Origin: Pedobacter sp. ok626
GTDB lineage: Bacteria > Bacteroidota > Bacteroidia > Sphingobacteriales > Sphingobacteriaceae
DNA length: 64,000 nucleotides
Assembly: GCF_900100435.1 (NCBI RefSeq)
Contig: NZ_FNEX01000008.1
Span: 124,001-188,000 of the forward strand
Direction of reading: 5' to 3'
In this document: piece by piece, positions 35,758 through 46,023 of the stretch
Numbering within the stretch: position 1 is the stretch's first letter
How the letters are laid out: each line of letters begins with the position of its first letter
The notes under the pieces: model-generated
The model's input: the letters and a program-made list of their open reading frames with translations, nothing else
Told to the model about the DNA's origin: nothing
Databases searched by the model: none
Made by a program: the position numbers and the translations under genes

Positions 35758-38474
35758 CGAGAATATTTCTTCTTTGTCTTTCATTTTTTGGATTTACTGC
35801 CGCTACTGCCCAAACCCCAATAAATATCCCCCAACCTATTACCAGAACATTAGACTCCTTAAAAAAACAGGACAACCTTGCCGATTGGCTATACACAAGG
35901 ATTGATTACAGCTATGTCAATCCTCGTCAAAGCCTCCCCTTTTTAATGAACACCGAAAGTGAAAGATGGCGCAAGCCCAGGTCTACACCTGAAAAGGAAG
36001 CATGGCTAATGCTACTCAGTAATCAGGGTTACAATCAAATGTACACTGGCAACATCCTTAACTCCATCAATTGCTACGAACAGGCCTATAACTATGTTGT
36101 TGAGCATAAACTTAATGTTGAGGGGATTGCCGAATATGTTTTAAAGCCATGGGCAAACAACTATACCCGACTGGGAGATTATGAGAAGGCATTGTTTATT
36201 CAACAAAAAACACTAAATCATGCTTTAAAAGAACACAATGATCCTTTAGCAGTTTCGGTTTACAACAACATGGCCATCTCCTACCGCTCTTTAGGTGATT
36301 TTAAAAAAGCGGAGGAATGCATCTACCTTGGTACTAAAAAAACAACTCCAGCATCTACTGAACTGGTGTTACTTGACAATACTTTGGCAGATATCTATAT
36401 TGACAAAAATGAACTCGGTCTAGCTGAAAAAATTATATCAAGAAACATTGCCCGCCAAAAACTACTTAAGCAAAATTTCGAATCTGCTTACTGGCTTTTA
36501 AGCAGTCATATCACTGCAGGCGATATCCAGAGTAAGCAACAGCACTTTACTGTTGCTCAAAACAACTACCAACAGGCCCTTGCGATTAACGATAAATACT
36601 ACAATGGGAATCGACTGCGCGAAAAGGCCTATATCTATATCCAACTGGGTAAAATTAAACTCGCTCAAAAACAACCTGATCAGGCTATTGCTTATTTCAA
36701 CAAGGTATTAAGGACCTTTGGGCTAAGCGATACCAATTCAAAAATCAATGTAGAAAGGGTATTTGGCGACAACCGTCTGGTTGATTTATTTTACCAAAAG
36801 TCATTAGCCTATGGCAAGCTGGGCAGAGACAAAGATGCGCTGGAAAACATCCAACTCTCTCTGCTCGCCGCTGATAAGATCCGTTTCGAACTTGCTGATG
36901 TAAAAACAAAACAACGTTTCCAATCAGAAACCAAACAAATGGCAGAAAATGCAATTGCCATTGCTTTTAACTTGCTTGCAAAAACTAAGGAGCACCATTT
37001 TGCGGAAATTATCGTAAGTATCATTGAACAGACTAGAGCGCGCACTTTATTGGACGATATTCGCAGAAATCAACAGCAATTAAGATTTTCCACAAAAGAT
37101 CCATTATTTCAGGAGAAAGCAAAGTTTGAGCAAGCCATAGCCTATAACGAAAAGGAGCTTCTACAAGGTGGAGAAGCTCCGAAAGAAATAGAAAAACGCA
37201 ATGGCGAGCTTAAATTTAAATTGGAAGCTGTTGAAAAACTCCTAACACAACGCTATCCCTCATTGGCCGTAAATAAGGACATTAAGATTTCCAGCAATAG
37301 TTTGCTAAAACAATTACCTCGCAGAGCCCACTTTATTGAATTTTTTGCAGGTAGCTCACATCTATATGTAGCCGAAATTTACAATAGACAGGTCAAACAC
37401 ATCAAGCGGGTGTCTGATGCACAACTGGTAAAAAAGAACATATCCTATTTTGTAAACACCTATTACCACAATGGCCCTACAGCCATGATGAATCAACCCA
37501 AATCGTTCTTTATCGCTGCCAATCAAATCTATAAAACCTTGCTTGGTGGATTTAGTTTCGCTAAAAATGAAAAGTTGATCATCATTCCTGATGAGGTGAT
37601 TGGCTATCTTTCTTTCGATGGGATGATTACGAACGACAAATATCAACCTGATATAGCCAACTGGCCTTATCTCATTAAAGACCTTTCCCTCTCCTATTCC
37701 TTTTCCATTCAAACCTGGCTAAACCAATCCGCCAAGAAATCCAATCCCGAAAAAAGCTTTGCAGGCTTATTTGTGACCCACCAAAATAAAAACAAACAGT
37801 TTATACCTGCAGTAGTAAAGGAGGCCGAATCGATAGAGAAAATTGTAGCAGGTGAGTTTATGATGGATGAGAATGCACGCGTAAAAGATTTTTTTAATGC
37901 TTTTGACAAGGCCAATGTATTGCACATCAGTACGCATTCTTATTTATCAGGGGTACAAAAAGAACCAACATTGTCTTTTGATGATGAACCCGTATTCTTA
38001 TTCGAATTATCGGCCAGAAAAAACGCACCCGATTTAGTCGTTTTAAGCGCCTGTCGCACTGCCGATGGGATGATGAATACAGGTGAAGGTATTATTAGCC
38101 TCAGCAGGGGCTTTGCAGCAATAGGAACAGGAGGAACAATAGCAGGCTTATGGAATGTAAATGATCAGGCTGCCTCAGAAATTACCGCAAGTTGTTACAA
38201 CAATATGCTGCAGGGACAAACGATAAGTATTGCATTACACCATGCAAAACTAGATTGGCTAAAAAGCAAGCAAAGGCCTGCTCAGGAATATCTACCTTAT
38301 TACTGGGACGCACTCGTTTACATGGGCTACGATAAAAAAGTAACGCTAAAACCTGCAGGCAATACCCTGGCTGATTACGGAAAACTTGGCGCACTAATCC
38401 TAACTGCCTTTTTGGGCATTTACTACCTGATAAAAGTAAAAAAGAAACCTATTTCTCCTGCTTCAAAACCGTAA
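35745..38474 (+). CDS. Exported TPR-CHAT protein with intact caspase-like dyad
   Basis: 909 residues. Signal peptide (LARIFLLCLSFFGFTAATAQ), TPR repeats (about 85-400, e.g. NTLADIYIDKNELGLAEK, YIYIQLGKIKLAQKQPDQA), a connecting helical region, and a CHAT protease domain (about 620-860). The catalytic pair is intact: His731 in LHISTHSYL and Cys770 in VVLSACRTADG. The last 30 residues hold one transmembrane helix (GALILTAFLGIYYLI) and a basic tail (KVKKK), placing the protease in the periplasm if exported. Known CHAT proteins are cysteine proteases, including the type III-E effector TPR-CHAT. It overlaps the PKD protein by 13 bases and the convergent glgB by 26. Confidence 0.85.
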   Translation: MEVLARIFLLCLSFFGFTAATAQTPINIPQPITRTLDSLKKQDNLADWLYTRIDYSYVNPRQSLPFLMNTESERWRKPRSTPEKEAWLMLLSNQGYNQMYTGNILNSINCYEQAYNYVVEHKLNVEGIAEYVLKPWANNYTRLGDYEKALFIQQKTLNHALKEHNDPLAVSVYNNMAISYRSLGDFKKAEECIYLGTKKTTPASTELVLLDNTLADIYIDKNELGLAEKIISRNIARQKLLKQNFESAYWLLSSHITAGDIQSKQQHFTVAQNNYQQALAINDKYYNGNRLREKAYIYIQLGKIKLAQKQPDQAIAYFNKVLRTFGLSDTNSKINVERVFGDNRLVDLFYQKSLAYGKLGRDKDALENIQLSLLAADKIRFELADVKTKQRFQSETKQMAENAIAIAFNLLAKTKEHHFAEIIVSIIEQTRARTLLDDIRRNQQQLRFSTKDPLFQEKAKFEQAIAYNEKELLQGGEAPKEIEKRNGELKFKLEAVEKLLTQRYPSLAVNKDIKISSNSLLKQLPRRAHFIEFFAGSSHLYVAEIYNRQVKHIKRVSDAQLVKKNISYFVNTYYHNGPTAMMNQPKSFFIAANQIYKTLLGGFSFAKNEKLIIIPDEVIGYLSFDGMITNDKYQPDIANWPYLIKDLSLSYSFSIQTWLNQSAKKSNPEKSFAGLFVTHQNKNKQFIPAVVKEAESIEKIVAGEFMMDENARVKDFFNAFDKANVLHISTHSYLSGVQKEPTLSFDDEPVFLFELSARKNAPDLVVLSACRTADGMMNTGEGIISLSRGFAAIGTGGTIAGLWNVNDQAASEITASCYNNMLQGQTISIALHHAKLDWLKSKQRPAQEYLPYYWDALVYMGYDKKVTLKPAGNTLADYGKLGALILTAFLGIYYLIKVKKKPISPASKP

Positions 38475-40359
38475 CTGCCAATGGCGGAACATTTAGAAGA
38501 ACAGAATATTCCCTATTATGACAAGCTACTTTTTCGGGCTGAATTGATTTAGTATTCAGTTTTCCGCTTCCAAAAAAATCCTTCGCGTCGGTATTAAAGA
38601 TCTCTGTCCATTTGGCTTTAAACGGTAATCCGACCCTATAGTTTTCTCTATAAACGGGGGTTAGATTTAAAATTACAATCAATGTATCTTTTGCCTTTTT
38701 CCCTTTCCTAATGTAGATATAGATGGAATGTCTGGCATCATCAGCGTTGATCCACTCAAATCCTTCAGCCGAAAAGCTATGCTCATATAAAGCCGGTTCA
38801 GAAGTATACAGTTTATTGATGGCTCTAACTGCCTTCTGCATACCCAAATGAGGCGCATGTTCTAGTAAATGCCAGTCCAGTGAGCTTTTAAAATCCCATT
38901 CATGAGTTTGTGCAAACTCATTACCCATAAATAACAGTTTGGTTCCCGGATGTGTATACATATAGGCATATAACACCCTTAGGTTTGCAAATTTCTGCCA
39001 TTCATCTCCCGGCATTTTATAAATCATCGATGACTTACCATGAACAACCTCATCATGTGAAAAGGGAAGCATAAAATTCTCACTAAAAGCATAGCTACTA
39101 CTAAAAGTAAGCTGATAATGATGATATCTTCTGTTTATAGGATCATTTTTAAAATACTTTAGTGTATCGTTCATCCAGCCCATCATCCATTTCATTCCAA
39201 ACCCTAGTCCACCGCTATGTACTGGATGGGTAACCAAGGGATAGGTACTACTTTCTTCGGCAATGGTATGCACCCCTTCATAATTACCATAAACAGCAAT
39301 ATTCAGGTCTTTGAGAAACTGGATAGCCCCTAAATTCTCACTGCCACCAAATTCATTGGTAGCAGCATCCCCAGACTTACGCGAAAAATCAAAATAAAGC
39401 ATAGAGGCCACAGCATCTACCCTTAAGCCATCTACATGAAACTTATCCAACCAATACAGCGCATTGCTGATTAAAAAAGAACGGACTTCGTTTCTGTCGT
39501 AATTAAAGATGTAAGACTTCCAATCGGGATGAAAGCCTTTGCGCATATCTGCATGCTCATATAAATGCGTGCCATCAAAATGATAAAGCCCATGTGCATC
39601 ACCAGGGAAATGCGAGGGTACCCAATCTAAAATAACTGCTATATCATTTTTATGTAGTTCATTGATCAAATACATCAGTTCCTGAGGAGTTCCATGTCTG
39701 GAACTTGCCGCAAAATAGCCGGTAATCTGATATCCCCATGAAGGAAAATAAGGGTATTCCATTATGGGCATCAACTCCACATGGGTAAAACCCATATCTA
39801 GTAAATAAGGTACTAAACTGTTTGCGATTTCTACATAAGTCAATACGCGATCAGGCTCGCTAGGATCCCGTTGCCAGGAACCAAGATGCACTTCATAAAC
39901 CGACATTGGTTTATTTAAGGCATTTAATTTAGGTCGTTTGCTTAACCAGCCTTTATCCTTCCATTTGAAATCATTATCCCAAACAATAGATCCTGTTTTA
40001 GGTGGATGTTCCCATCTTTTTGCATAAGGATCCCCCTTTTCTACCTCTTCTCCCCCAAATCCTTTAACCAAAAACTTATAGATATCGCCTTTCCCCACAC
40101 CAGGGATAAAGCCTTCCCAGATTCCTGAAGAATCCAGTCTTCTATTTAAAGGATGCGAAGATCGGTTCCAATCATTAAAATCTGCAATGACATGAACCGA
40201 CTGAGCATTCGGCGCCCAAACCGAAAAATATGCCCCTCCTACCTCATCAACACTGATAAGATGGGCTCCAAACTTTTCGTAAAGCCGAAAGTGCTTGCCG
40301 GATATAAATAATGAAATGTCAAAGTCACTGAATAAGCTATGCGCAAGCACTTCCTTCAT
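38449..40359 (-). CDS. glgB: 1,4-alpha-glucan branching enzyme
   Basis: 636 residues. Forms alpha-1,6 branches in glycogen. N-terminal CBM48 domain (GAYFSVWAPNAQSVHVIADFNDW), GH13 catalytic domain with the nucleophile Asp in DGLRVDAVASMLYFD, the acid Glu in TIAEESSTYP, and FSHDEVVHGKSS, followed by a C-terminal all-beta domain. Slightly shorter than E. coli GlgB (about 728) because the N-terminal extra module is missing. It overlaps the stop of the upstream GH31 gene by one base (TAATG), so translationally coupled. Overlaps the convergent CHAT gene by 26 bases. Confidence 0.94.
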   Translation of the reverse strand: MKEVLAHSLFSDFDISLFISGKHFRLYEKFGAHLISVDEVGGAYFSVWAPNAQSVHVIADFNDWNRSSHPLNRRLDSSGIWEGFIPGVGKGDIYKFLVKGFGGEEVEKGDPYAKRWEHPPKTGSIVWDNDFKWKDKGWLSKRPKLNALNKPMSVYEVHLGSWQRDPSEPDRVLTYVEIANSLVPYLLDMGFTHVELMPIMEYPYFPSWGYQITGYFAASSRHGTPQELMYLINELHKNDIAVILDWVPSHFPGDAHGLYHFDGTHLYEHADMRKGFHPDWKSYIFNYDRNEVRSFLISNALYWLDKFHVDGLRVDAVASMLYFDFSRKSGDAATNEFGGSENLGAIQFLKDLNIAVYGNYEGVHTIAEESSTYPLVTHPVHSGGLGFGMKWMMGWMNDTLKYFKNDPINRRYHHYQLTFSSSYAFSENFMLPFSHDEVVHGKSSMIYKMPGDEWQKFANLRVLYAYMYTHPGTKLLFMGNEFAQTHEWDFKSSLDWHLLEHAPHLGMQKAVRAINKLYTSEPALYEHSFSAEGFEWINADDARHSIYIYIRKGKKAKDTLIVILNLTPVYRENYRVGLPFKAKWTEIFNTDAKDFFGSGKLNTKSIQPEKVACHNREYSVLLNVPPLAVTVLKQEK

Positions 40360-42827
40360 TAGTTATATATTTTTATAGTGGTGAAATTCTTATTTGATTT
40401 GAAACGTAGGCAATTGTTTTCGTCAATGCGATAGTCTGCAACATCCTTCTCGTCAACCGTAATCTTATTTACATTGAATGGTATCCCTATAACTTTATAA
40501 TCGTACAGCTCGTAATTAGGTGTATATAAACCATCTACGCTTTGCTCAATTGTAAGCAGGTATTGGGTTCCATTTACACTAAACTTTTTCTCAGAATAAA
40601 TATCCTGCTCATAGGCAAAAGTATCCCCATGATCTTCGAACAAGAATGAGTTTACTTCGTAATCAGTGTAATATACATTTAATAATACTTCATCAATATT
40701 CTTTTCGCCTACATATTGCATTACCGGATATTCTGGAATTACCGATCCGGCCCTTACAAACAATGGCATATTTTCTAAAGGAGCTTGTACATTATGCTCA
40801 CTTTCGCCTGCCAACACCTCATGTGTCCAGAAATTGTACCACTTACCTTTAGGCAAATAAACCGTGCGAGAGGTAGCTCCCTGCTCTAATACCGGGCATA
40901 CCAGGATCTTATCACCAAATGTAAATTCATCCTGACGGAAGCTGGTACTTGCATTTTCTTGCTCCAACATCACTAACGGTCTAAGGATTGGGAATCCATA
41001 CCGATGGTGCTCCCAAAACACAGAATACAGATAAGGCATCAATCTATACCTTAATTCAATGTAAGTCCTGTTAATGCTGGTATAAGGCTCTCCAAAGCTC
41101 CATGGTTCGCGTTCTGCAGTATCTCCAGCCGAGTGAGCGCGCATAAATGGAGAGAAGGTACCCAGCTGAATCCAGCGGGTAAACAATTCGCCATCCGGCT
41201 CTCCGCTAAAACCACCAATATCTGTTCCGCAAAATGGTACACCAGAAATGGACATCCGCTGACATTGGATGTTACCAATTTTTAAATGTTCCCATGTGGC
41301 TACATTATCGCCGGTCCATACACAACCATAACGCTGCATACCAGAATATCCTGCGCGCGTAATGGTAAACGGACGTTTATTGCGCATTAATTTTTTTAGA
41401 CCATCGTAAGTTGAGCGCACCATTTGCATCCCATACACATTATGGGCTTTGCGATGCGAACCTCTGTATCCCTCGTAATTGTGCCTTACATCGTTAGGAA
41501 AAGTACCTGAACCAAACACAGCAGGCTCATTCATATCATTCCATACGCCAGCAACGCCCATATCAACCAGTTCTTTATACAATTTGCCCCACCATTCTCT
41601 AACTACAGGATTGGTAAAATCAGGAAACTGGCATCGGCCAGGCCATACATGCCCTTCCATAAAGTAATCGTCGCTACGGCGACAGAAATAATTATTCTCT
41701 TTACCCTCTTTAAAAACCCAGTAATTGTCGTCTACCTTAATTCCCGGATCAATCATCACCACAGTTTTAAAGCCATCATTAGCCAATTCCTTAATCATCC
41801 GTTTCGGGTCTGGAAAATGACTTTTATTCCAGGTAAAACAACGGTAGCCATCCATATAATCTATATCCAGATAAATGGCATCACAAGGAATATCCCTGGA
41901 CCTGAAACCATCAGCAATTTCTTTTACCTTCTTTTCTGGATAGTAGCTCCACCTACACTGATGATAACCTAGTGCCCATTTTGGTGGCATTGGGTGGGTG
42001 CCAGTAAGGCTTTGATATCTTTTTACCACATCCATTAAATGTGGACCGTGGATATAATAATACTGTAGTTCTCCGCCGTCAGCCCAAAAACTGGTTTTTA
42101 AATGGTCTTCTTTACCAAAATCAAAATATGAGCGGAAAGTATTGTCAAAAAATATCCCGTATGCAGCTTGATGATGCACACCAGTATAAAAAGGAATGGT
42201 ACGATACAATGGATCCTGATCCCAGCCAAAAGAATAAGCATCAGTATTCCAATTTTGGAAATGACGCCCTCTTAAATTCATATTCCCAGATTTATCACCA
42301 AGGCCGAAGAAATTCTCATCAGGAAGGCATTTTTTTGTCGCATACACATAATAGCCACCAAATTCCACATTCTCTTCCCAATGCATTGGCGAATCGTCTT
42401 CACTCATCACCATTTGACTTGCATTCTCTGTAAACGATACATGAAAGTCGCTTTTCCTGATATTACAGGTTATGGTATTGGTAGCAACGGTATAGCAGTC
42501 CTCACGGTCTTCCATTTTAAAAGTAGTCACCTTTTGGTCTACAACAGGCACTGCATATGAAAAATCGTCGAGAAAAACGCCATGAGGCGCCAGCCGAACT
42601 CTAATAATCTCATCACTCACCACCCTAATTTCAACACGGGCATCACCATCAGAAAAATAAAACTTATTTCCTTCTGCCACTGCTTGCTGTACCGCACTAA
42701 GGTATTTTTTCACAATTGGCTTGGGCCCTGAAACTGGATTATTTAAGTGTTGCACTGTTTCATCAACTTCTTGCCCACTATTTATATTTTCGTTTACTTC
42801 TTGCTGTTGTTTATTTAGCTCTTCCAT
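40359..42827 (-). CDS. Glycoside hydrolase family 31 (alpha-glucosidase type)
   Basis: 822 residues. N-terminal galactose-mutarotase-like domain, GH31 barrel with catalytic nucleophile in GVWNDMNEPAVF and acid/base Asp in WTGDNVATWEHL, ARG segment FMRAHSAGDTAEREPW and C-terminal beta domain (DEFTFGDKILVCPVLEQGA). No signal peptide: a polar N-terminus, so cytoplasmic. Coupled to glgB by a one-base overlap, so an intracellular role in glycogen or maltodextrin processing is likely. Substrate bond not determined; alpha-glucosidase activity fits context. Confidence 0.9.
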   Translation of the reverse strand: MEELNKQQQEVNENINSGQEVDETVQHLNNPVSGPKPIVKKYLSAVQQAVAEGNKFYFSDGDARVEIRVVSDEIIRVRLAPHGVFLDDFSYAVPVVDQKVTTFKMEDREDCYTVATNTITCNIRKSDFHVSFTENASQMVMSEDDSPMHWEENVEFGGYYVYATKKCLPDENFFGLGDKSGNMNLRGRHFQNWNTDAYSFGWDQDPLYRTIPFYTGVHHQAAYGIFFDNTFRSYFDFGKEDHLKTSFWADGGELQYYYIHGPHLMDVVKRYQSLTGTHPMPPKWALGYHQCRWSYYPEKKVKEIADGFRSRDIPCDAIYLDIDYMDGYRCFTWNKSHFPDPKRMIKELANDGFKTVVMIDPGIKVDDNYWVFKEGKENNYFCRRSDDYFMEGHVWPGRCQFPDFTNPVVREWWGKLYKELVDMGVAGVWNDMNEPAVFGSGTFPNDVRHNYEGYRGSHRKAHNVYGMQMVRSTYDGLKKLMRNKRPFTITRAGYSGMQRYGCVWTGDNVATWEHLKIGNIQCQRMSISGVPFCGTDIGGFSGEPDGELFTRWIQLGTFSPFMRAHSAGDTAEREPWSFGEPYTSINRTYIELRYRLMPYLYSVFWEHHRYGFPILRPLVMLEQENASTSFRQDEFTFGDKILVCPVLEQGATSRTVYLPKGKWYNFWTHEVLAGESEHNVQAPLENMPLFVRAGSVIPEYPVMQYVGEKNIDEVLLNVYYTDYEVNSFLFEDHGDTFAYEQDIYSEKKFSVNGTQYLLTIEQSVDGLYTPNYELYDYKVIGIPFNVNKITVDEKDVADYRIDENNCLRFKSNKNFTTIKIYN

Positions 42828-42945
42828 GAAAACCCCTTTGATTAAAAAAAAAGAACGAATTTACTTCGTGTACTTTATACAACTAAGGTGTTAAAATTTC
42901 TATTAAAACCAAAGGATTATTATGAGATAAAATTAGGGCAATAAA

Positions 42946-42973
42946 AAGGCCCTGACGTGAACATCAGAGCCTT
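42946..42973 (-). terminator. Terminator after the TonB-dependent receptor
   Basis: Stem AAGGCCCTGA (42946-42955) / TCAGAGCCTT (42964-42973) with one mismatch; on the minus strand it is followed by TTTTTATTG. The rest of the 42828-42994 gap is AT-rich with no gene. Confidence 0.8.
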
Positions 42974-42994
42974 AAACCTTAGAAAAAGAATAAT

Positions 42995-45868
42995 TTATGG
43001 ATTAAATGTGTAAGATACATAGTAAAGCGCGCCTACTGCAGGGTTACCATATGAGGTGATATAATATTTATTTAAAATATTTGAACCACCTACTTTAATC
43101 ATTGAGTTTACTGAAGGAATTTTTAAGTTAACCTGTGCATCAATAGTAGTAAATGCTGGAACTACGCCCGAAGCAAATGATGAATTCCAGAAAAATTCAT
43201 CCTGCCAGCGGTAATTTACATTAAATCCAAAATTTTTAATGATCTCTTTATTTCCCAGACCAAGATTATAACGGACTTTAGGTGTATTGAAATCATTGAG
43301 GTAATCGGCAGGAAGGTCACCGACCTCATTATAAGAAACGTTTCCGCTTAAATTATAATTTTTACCCAGCAAATAATCAATTCCCAAAGCAGCACCGTAA
43401 GAGGTTACCTTTCCAGTAGCATTTACCGGAACTCCGAATTTAGGAAAAGGGTAAGTGGTCCCCTGTTGCTGGTAAACTTCTACAGCAGTAATAAAATTTT
43501 TATACTGATTGTAATAAGCGTAGGCATCGATTAAAAATTTAGGACCTAACAAGCCTTTATAGCCAACTTCATAGGATTGAACACTTTCTGGACGAATACC
43601 TCTTGGATCAAACTCATAAACTTTTAACAATGCCGGATTTGGAGCTCCTGCGGCCAATGAAGCATCATATGCACGATAACTAACATCTGTATAAGGTTTC
43701 ATTGTAGTAAGCATCTTGTATTTATCCAACATTTCAGGCAAACCTCCGATCAATCGTTGACGACCACCTGCTACAGATAAATCTATATATTGATTTTGAG
43801 TAGTCGGGTTGCGGTAACCTGTTTGATAAGAAAGGCGAATGTTATTGTTTGGCGCTACCGTGTAGACACCTGAAATTCTTGGCGTAAAGCGCCCTTCAAA
43901 ATTGGTACTTTTATCATATCGTCCAGATAGAGACAATTTAAACTTTTCATCAAATAATTTTTTTGCCACTTGTGCAAAAGCGCCATACTCATTGATATCT
44001 ATCTTATCATTAAGATCATTGAAAATAGTTCCACCTGAACGCAATTGATAAATCCGATAAGAACCCCCAACCTGCAGTTCAACAACATTGTTTAATGCGT
44101 TTGAAAAATTATACAATCCCTCATAATGGTAAAGATTGGTTTTATCATCGAATTTCGCACCTAACCCTGATGAGATCGTATTGTTAATAATACCATTTTT
44201 CGCTGTCTCAAATTGAGGTGTGCCCGGCATAAAACGTCCTTGGTCGGCCACTCCTCTTGCAGCTGCATGTGCTGCATCGTTGTTGGCTCCCCCGCCAAGC
44301 GCATTTGCATAAGCCAACGCATACTGTGCAAACCAACCTGAGGTCGGATCAGAAGCTGGACCACTACTGGGACGATAGGCCTCATTGATAAATGAACCAA
44401 GTATAGAAGATATATATGAATCACCCGAACGTTCCTGGGTAGTATAACCTCTTACAAAGAAATCCTGTCCTTTTAGCTCTAATTTAAACTGACCAATGCT
44501 AAAATTGCGTAAAGAATAGCGATCAGAGCCCGTGTAAACAGAGGTACCTGTACCCCAGGCTGCATGTGCAATAGCTTCTATCGTTGGTGTAAGCTTATAA
44601 TGAAGAGATCCCGATGCCTTTAATGACTGCGTATCATAGTCTACAAGATTAGCTTCGTTATATCCTGTTCTAGAAACACTTTGACTGGCTATGGTACCTT
44701 TATTTAAACCATACAGTACGCCCAAAAACGGAAGCGCCGGACTGCCGGCAAGAGCTGCTTTAATGTTATTAAAAGGTACATTCGCATTAATTAAGCCATT
44801 GATTTGTGCATACCCTGTCGGAGATTGAGTGGCAAAACCTCCAGCCAGACTCCTGGCAGCTAAAAGTAAATTTGCATTAACCTCATCACCATATACATTT
44901 ATACCATCATAGTTTGGATCAGAAGCCCGATCGCCCGATTTAAATGTACGTGCTGCGCGATCAAAATTACTGTAGTTATCAGCCTGCCAGTCTTTAGCCT
45001 GCAAGAATGAAAAGGTTGCTTTTACGGCGAACTTATTGTTCCATGCTTTAGCCATACGTACATCCAGCTGATTAAACTGCTGGTTGCCCGTATTGTCATC
45101 ATTCAAATGATTGATACCTGATTTAAAAGAAAAACTAGGACCCTGATAGTCAAATGGACTTTTTGATGTCATTAACATTGTTCCATTTATACCTCCTGCA
45201 CCATACAACGCTGACGAAGCGCCAGGCAATAATTCCACATTATCTACGTCAAGATCTGAAAGTCCTATGATATTACCCACTGAAAAATTCAACCCCGGAG
45301 CCTGGTTATCCATTCCATCCACAAACTGATTGAAACGGTTATTACCATTCGAGTTAAAGCCCCTGGTATTAATAGATTTAAATGTTAAACTCTGCGTACT
45401 AATTTCTACTCCTTTCATGTTCGTTAACGCATCATAAAAAGAAGGGGCAGAAAGCTCTTTAACTGTGCTTTGCCCCATGCGTTCGATTGATACTGGAGAT
45501 TCAAGAATCCGTTCCGGTGTTCTGGAAGCCGAAATAACAACCTCCTGCCCAAGAATAGCTACTTGCTCCAGCTCTGTCATTATTCCGGAAGTGTTTCCTG
45601 TAATCTCTATTTCAACTGGTGTATACCCGAGAAAAGAAATAACCAGGCTAAATGGAGCTTTTCGAGTTGTACTAAATGAATACCTGCCATTCGCATCTGT
45701 TGCCGTTCCGCTTGTAGTGCCTTTTACTGTGATCCCAACACCTGGTATTGGCTGTTTAGTTAACTTGTCTGTAACCAAGCCACTAATAACAACACTTTGT
45801 GCATGTACCGTTAAGCCAGCAATACATAACAAAAGCGCAAAAATCGACTTTGTAAACATTTTCTTCAT
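42995..45868 (-). CDS. TonB-dependent receptor with carboxypeptidase-like plug extension
   Basis: 957 residues: signal peptide (SIFALLLCIAGLTVHAQS), a carboxypeptidase-regulatory-like domain (about 25-110: VVISGLVTDKLTKQPIPGV with DANGRYSF), plug domain (SINTRGFNSNGNNRFNQFVDG, VELLPGASSALYGAGGING) and a 22-strand barrel ending in YVSYTFNP. No SusD partner gene is adjacent, so it is a solitary receptor rather than a SusCD pair. Cargo unknown. It has its own promoter and terminator. Confidence 0.92.
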   Translation of the reverse strand: MKKMFTKSIFALLLCIAGLTVHAQSVVISGLVTDKLTKQPIPGVGITVKGTTSGTATDANGRYSFSTTRKAPFSLVISFLGYTPVEIEITGNTSGIMTELEQVAILGQEVVISASRTPERILESPVSIERMGQSTVKELSAPSFYDALTNMKGVEISTQSLTFKSINTRGFNSNGNNRFNQFVDGMDNQAPGLNFSVGNIIGLSDLDVDNVELLPGASSALYGAGGINGTMLMTSKSPFDYQGPSFSFKSGINHLNDDNTGNQQFNQLDVRMAKAWNNKFAVKATFSFLQAKDWQADNYSNFDRAARTFKSGDRASDPNYDGINVYGDEVNANLLLAARSLAGGFATQSPTGYAQINGLINANVPFNNIKAALAGSPALPFLGVLYGLNKGTIASQSVSRTGYNEANLVDYDTQSLKASGSLHYKLTPTIEAIAHAAWGTGTSVYTGSDRYSLRNFSIGQFKLELKGQDFFVRGYTTQERSGDSYISSILGSFINEAYRPSSGPASDPTSGWFAQYALAYANALGGGANNDAAHAAARGVADQGRFMPGTPQFETAKNGIINNTISSGLGAKFDDKTNLYHYEGLYNFSNALNNVVELQVGGSYRIYQLRSGGTIFNDLNDKIDINEYGAFAQVAKKLFDEKFKLSLSGRYDKSTNFEGRFTPRISGVYTVAPNNNIRLSYQTGYRNPTTQNQYIDLSVAGGRQRLIGGLPEMLDKYKMLTTMKPYTDVSYRAYDASLAAGAPNPALLKVYEFDPRGIRPESVQSYEVGYKGLLGPKFLIDAYAYYNQYKNFITAVEVYQQQGTTYPFPKFGVPVNATGKVTSYGAALGIDYLLGKNYNLSGNVSYNEVGDLPADYLNDFNTPKVRYNLGLGNKEIIKNFGFNVNYRWQDEFFWNSSFASGVVPAFTTIDAQVNLKIPSVNSMIKVGGSNILNKYYITSYGNPAVGALYYVSYTFNP

Positions 45869-45897
45869 ACTTTATTTTCGTTAGTTAAATCTTAACA

Positions 45898-45928
45898 TAA
45901 ACTTAATTAAATTTTTGACATTACCAAA
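45898..45928 (-). promoter_or_regulatory. Promoter for the TonB-dependent receptor
   Basis: On the minus strand TTTG (45928-45925), 19-base spacer, TAAGTTTA (45905-45898), one mismatch from TAnnTTTG. Confidence 0.55.
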
Positions 45929-46023
45929 TTTTATTCGATTAAATATTTCGAAGACAAAATCTGATCATTCGTTGCATTTCAATTAAGTTTTATGTTAAAT
46001 TGCCATAGCAAAACACCAGGTTT

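Noticed and set aside
35745..38474. CHAT gene as a CRISPR type III-E (Craspase) effector
   Set aside because: No cas7-11 gene or CRISPR array in the window, and this protein has export and membrane signals.
44161..44424. 87-codon ORF inside the TonB-dependent receptor
   Set aside because: Same strand, different frame within a well-supported receptor gene; low-complexity composition.
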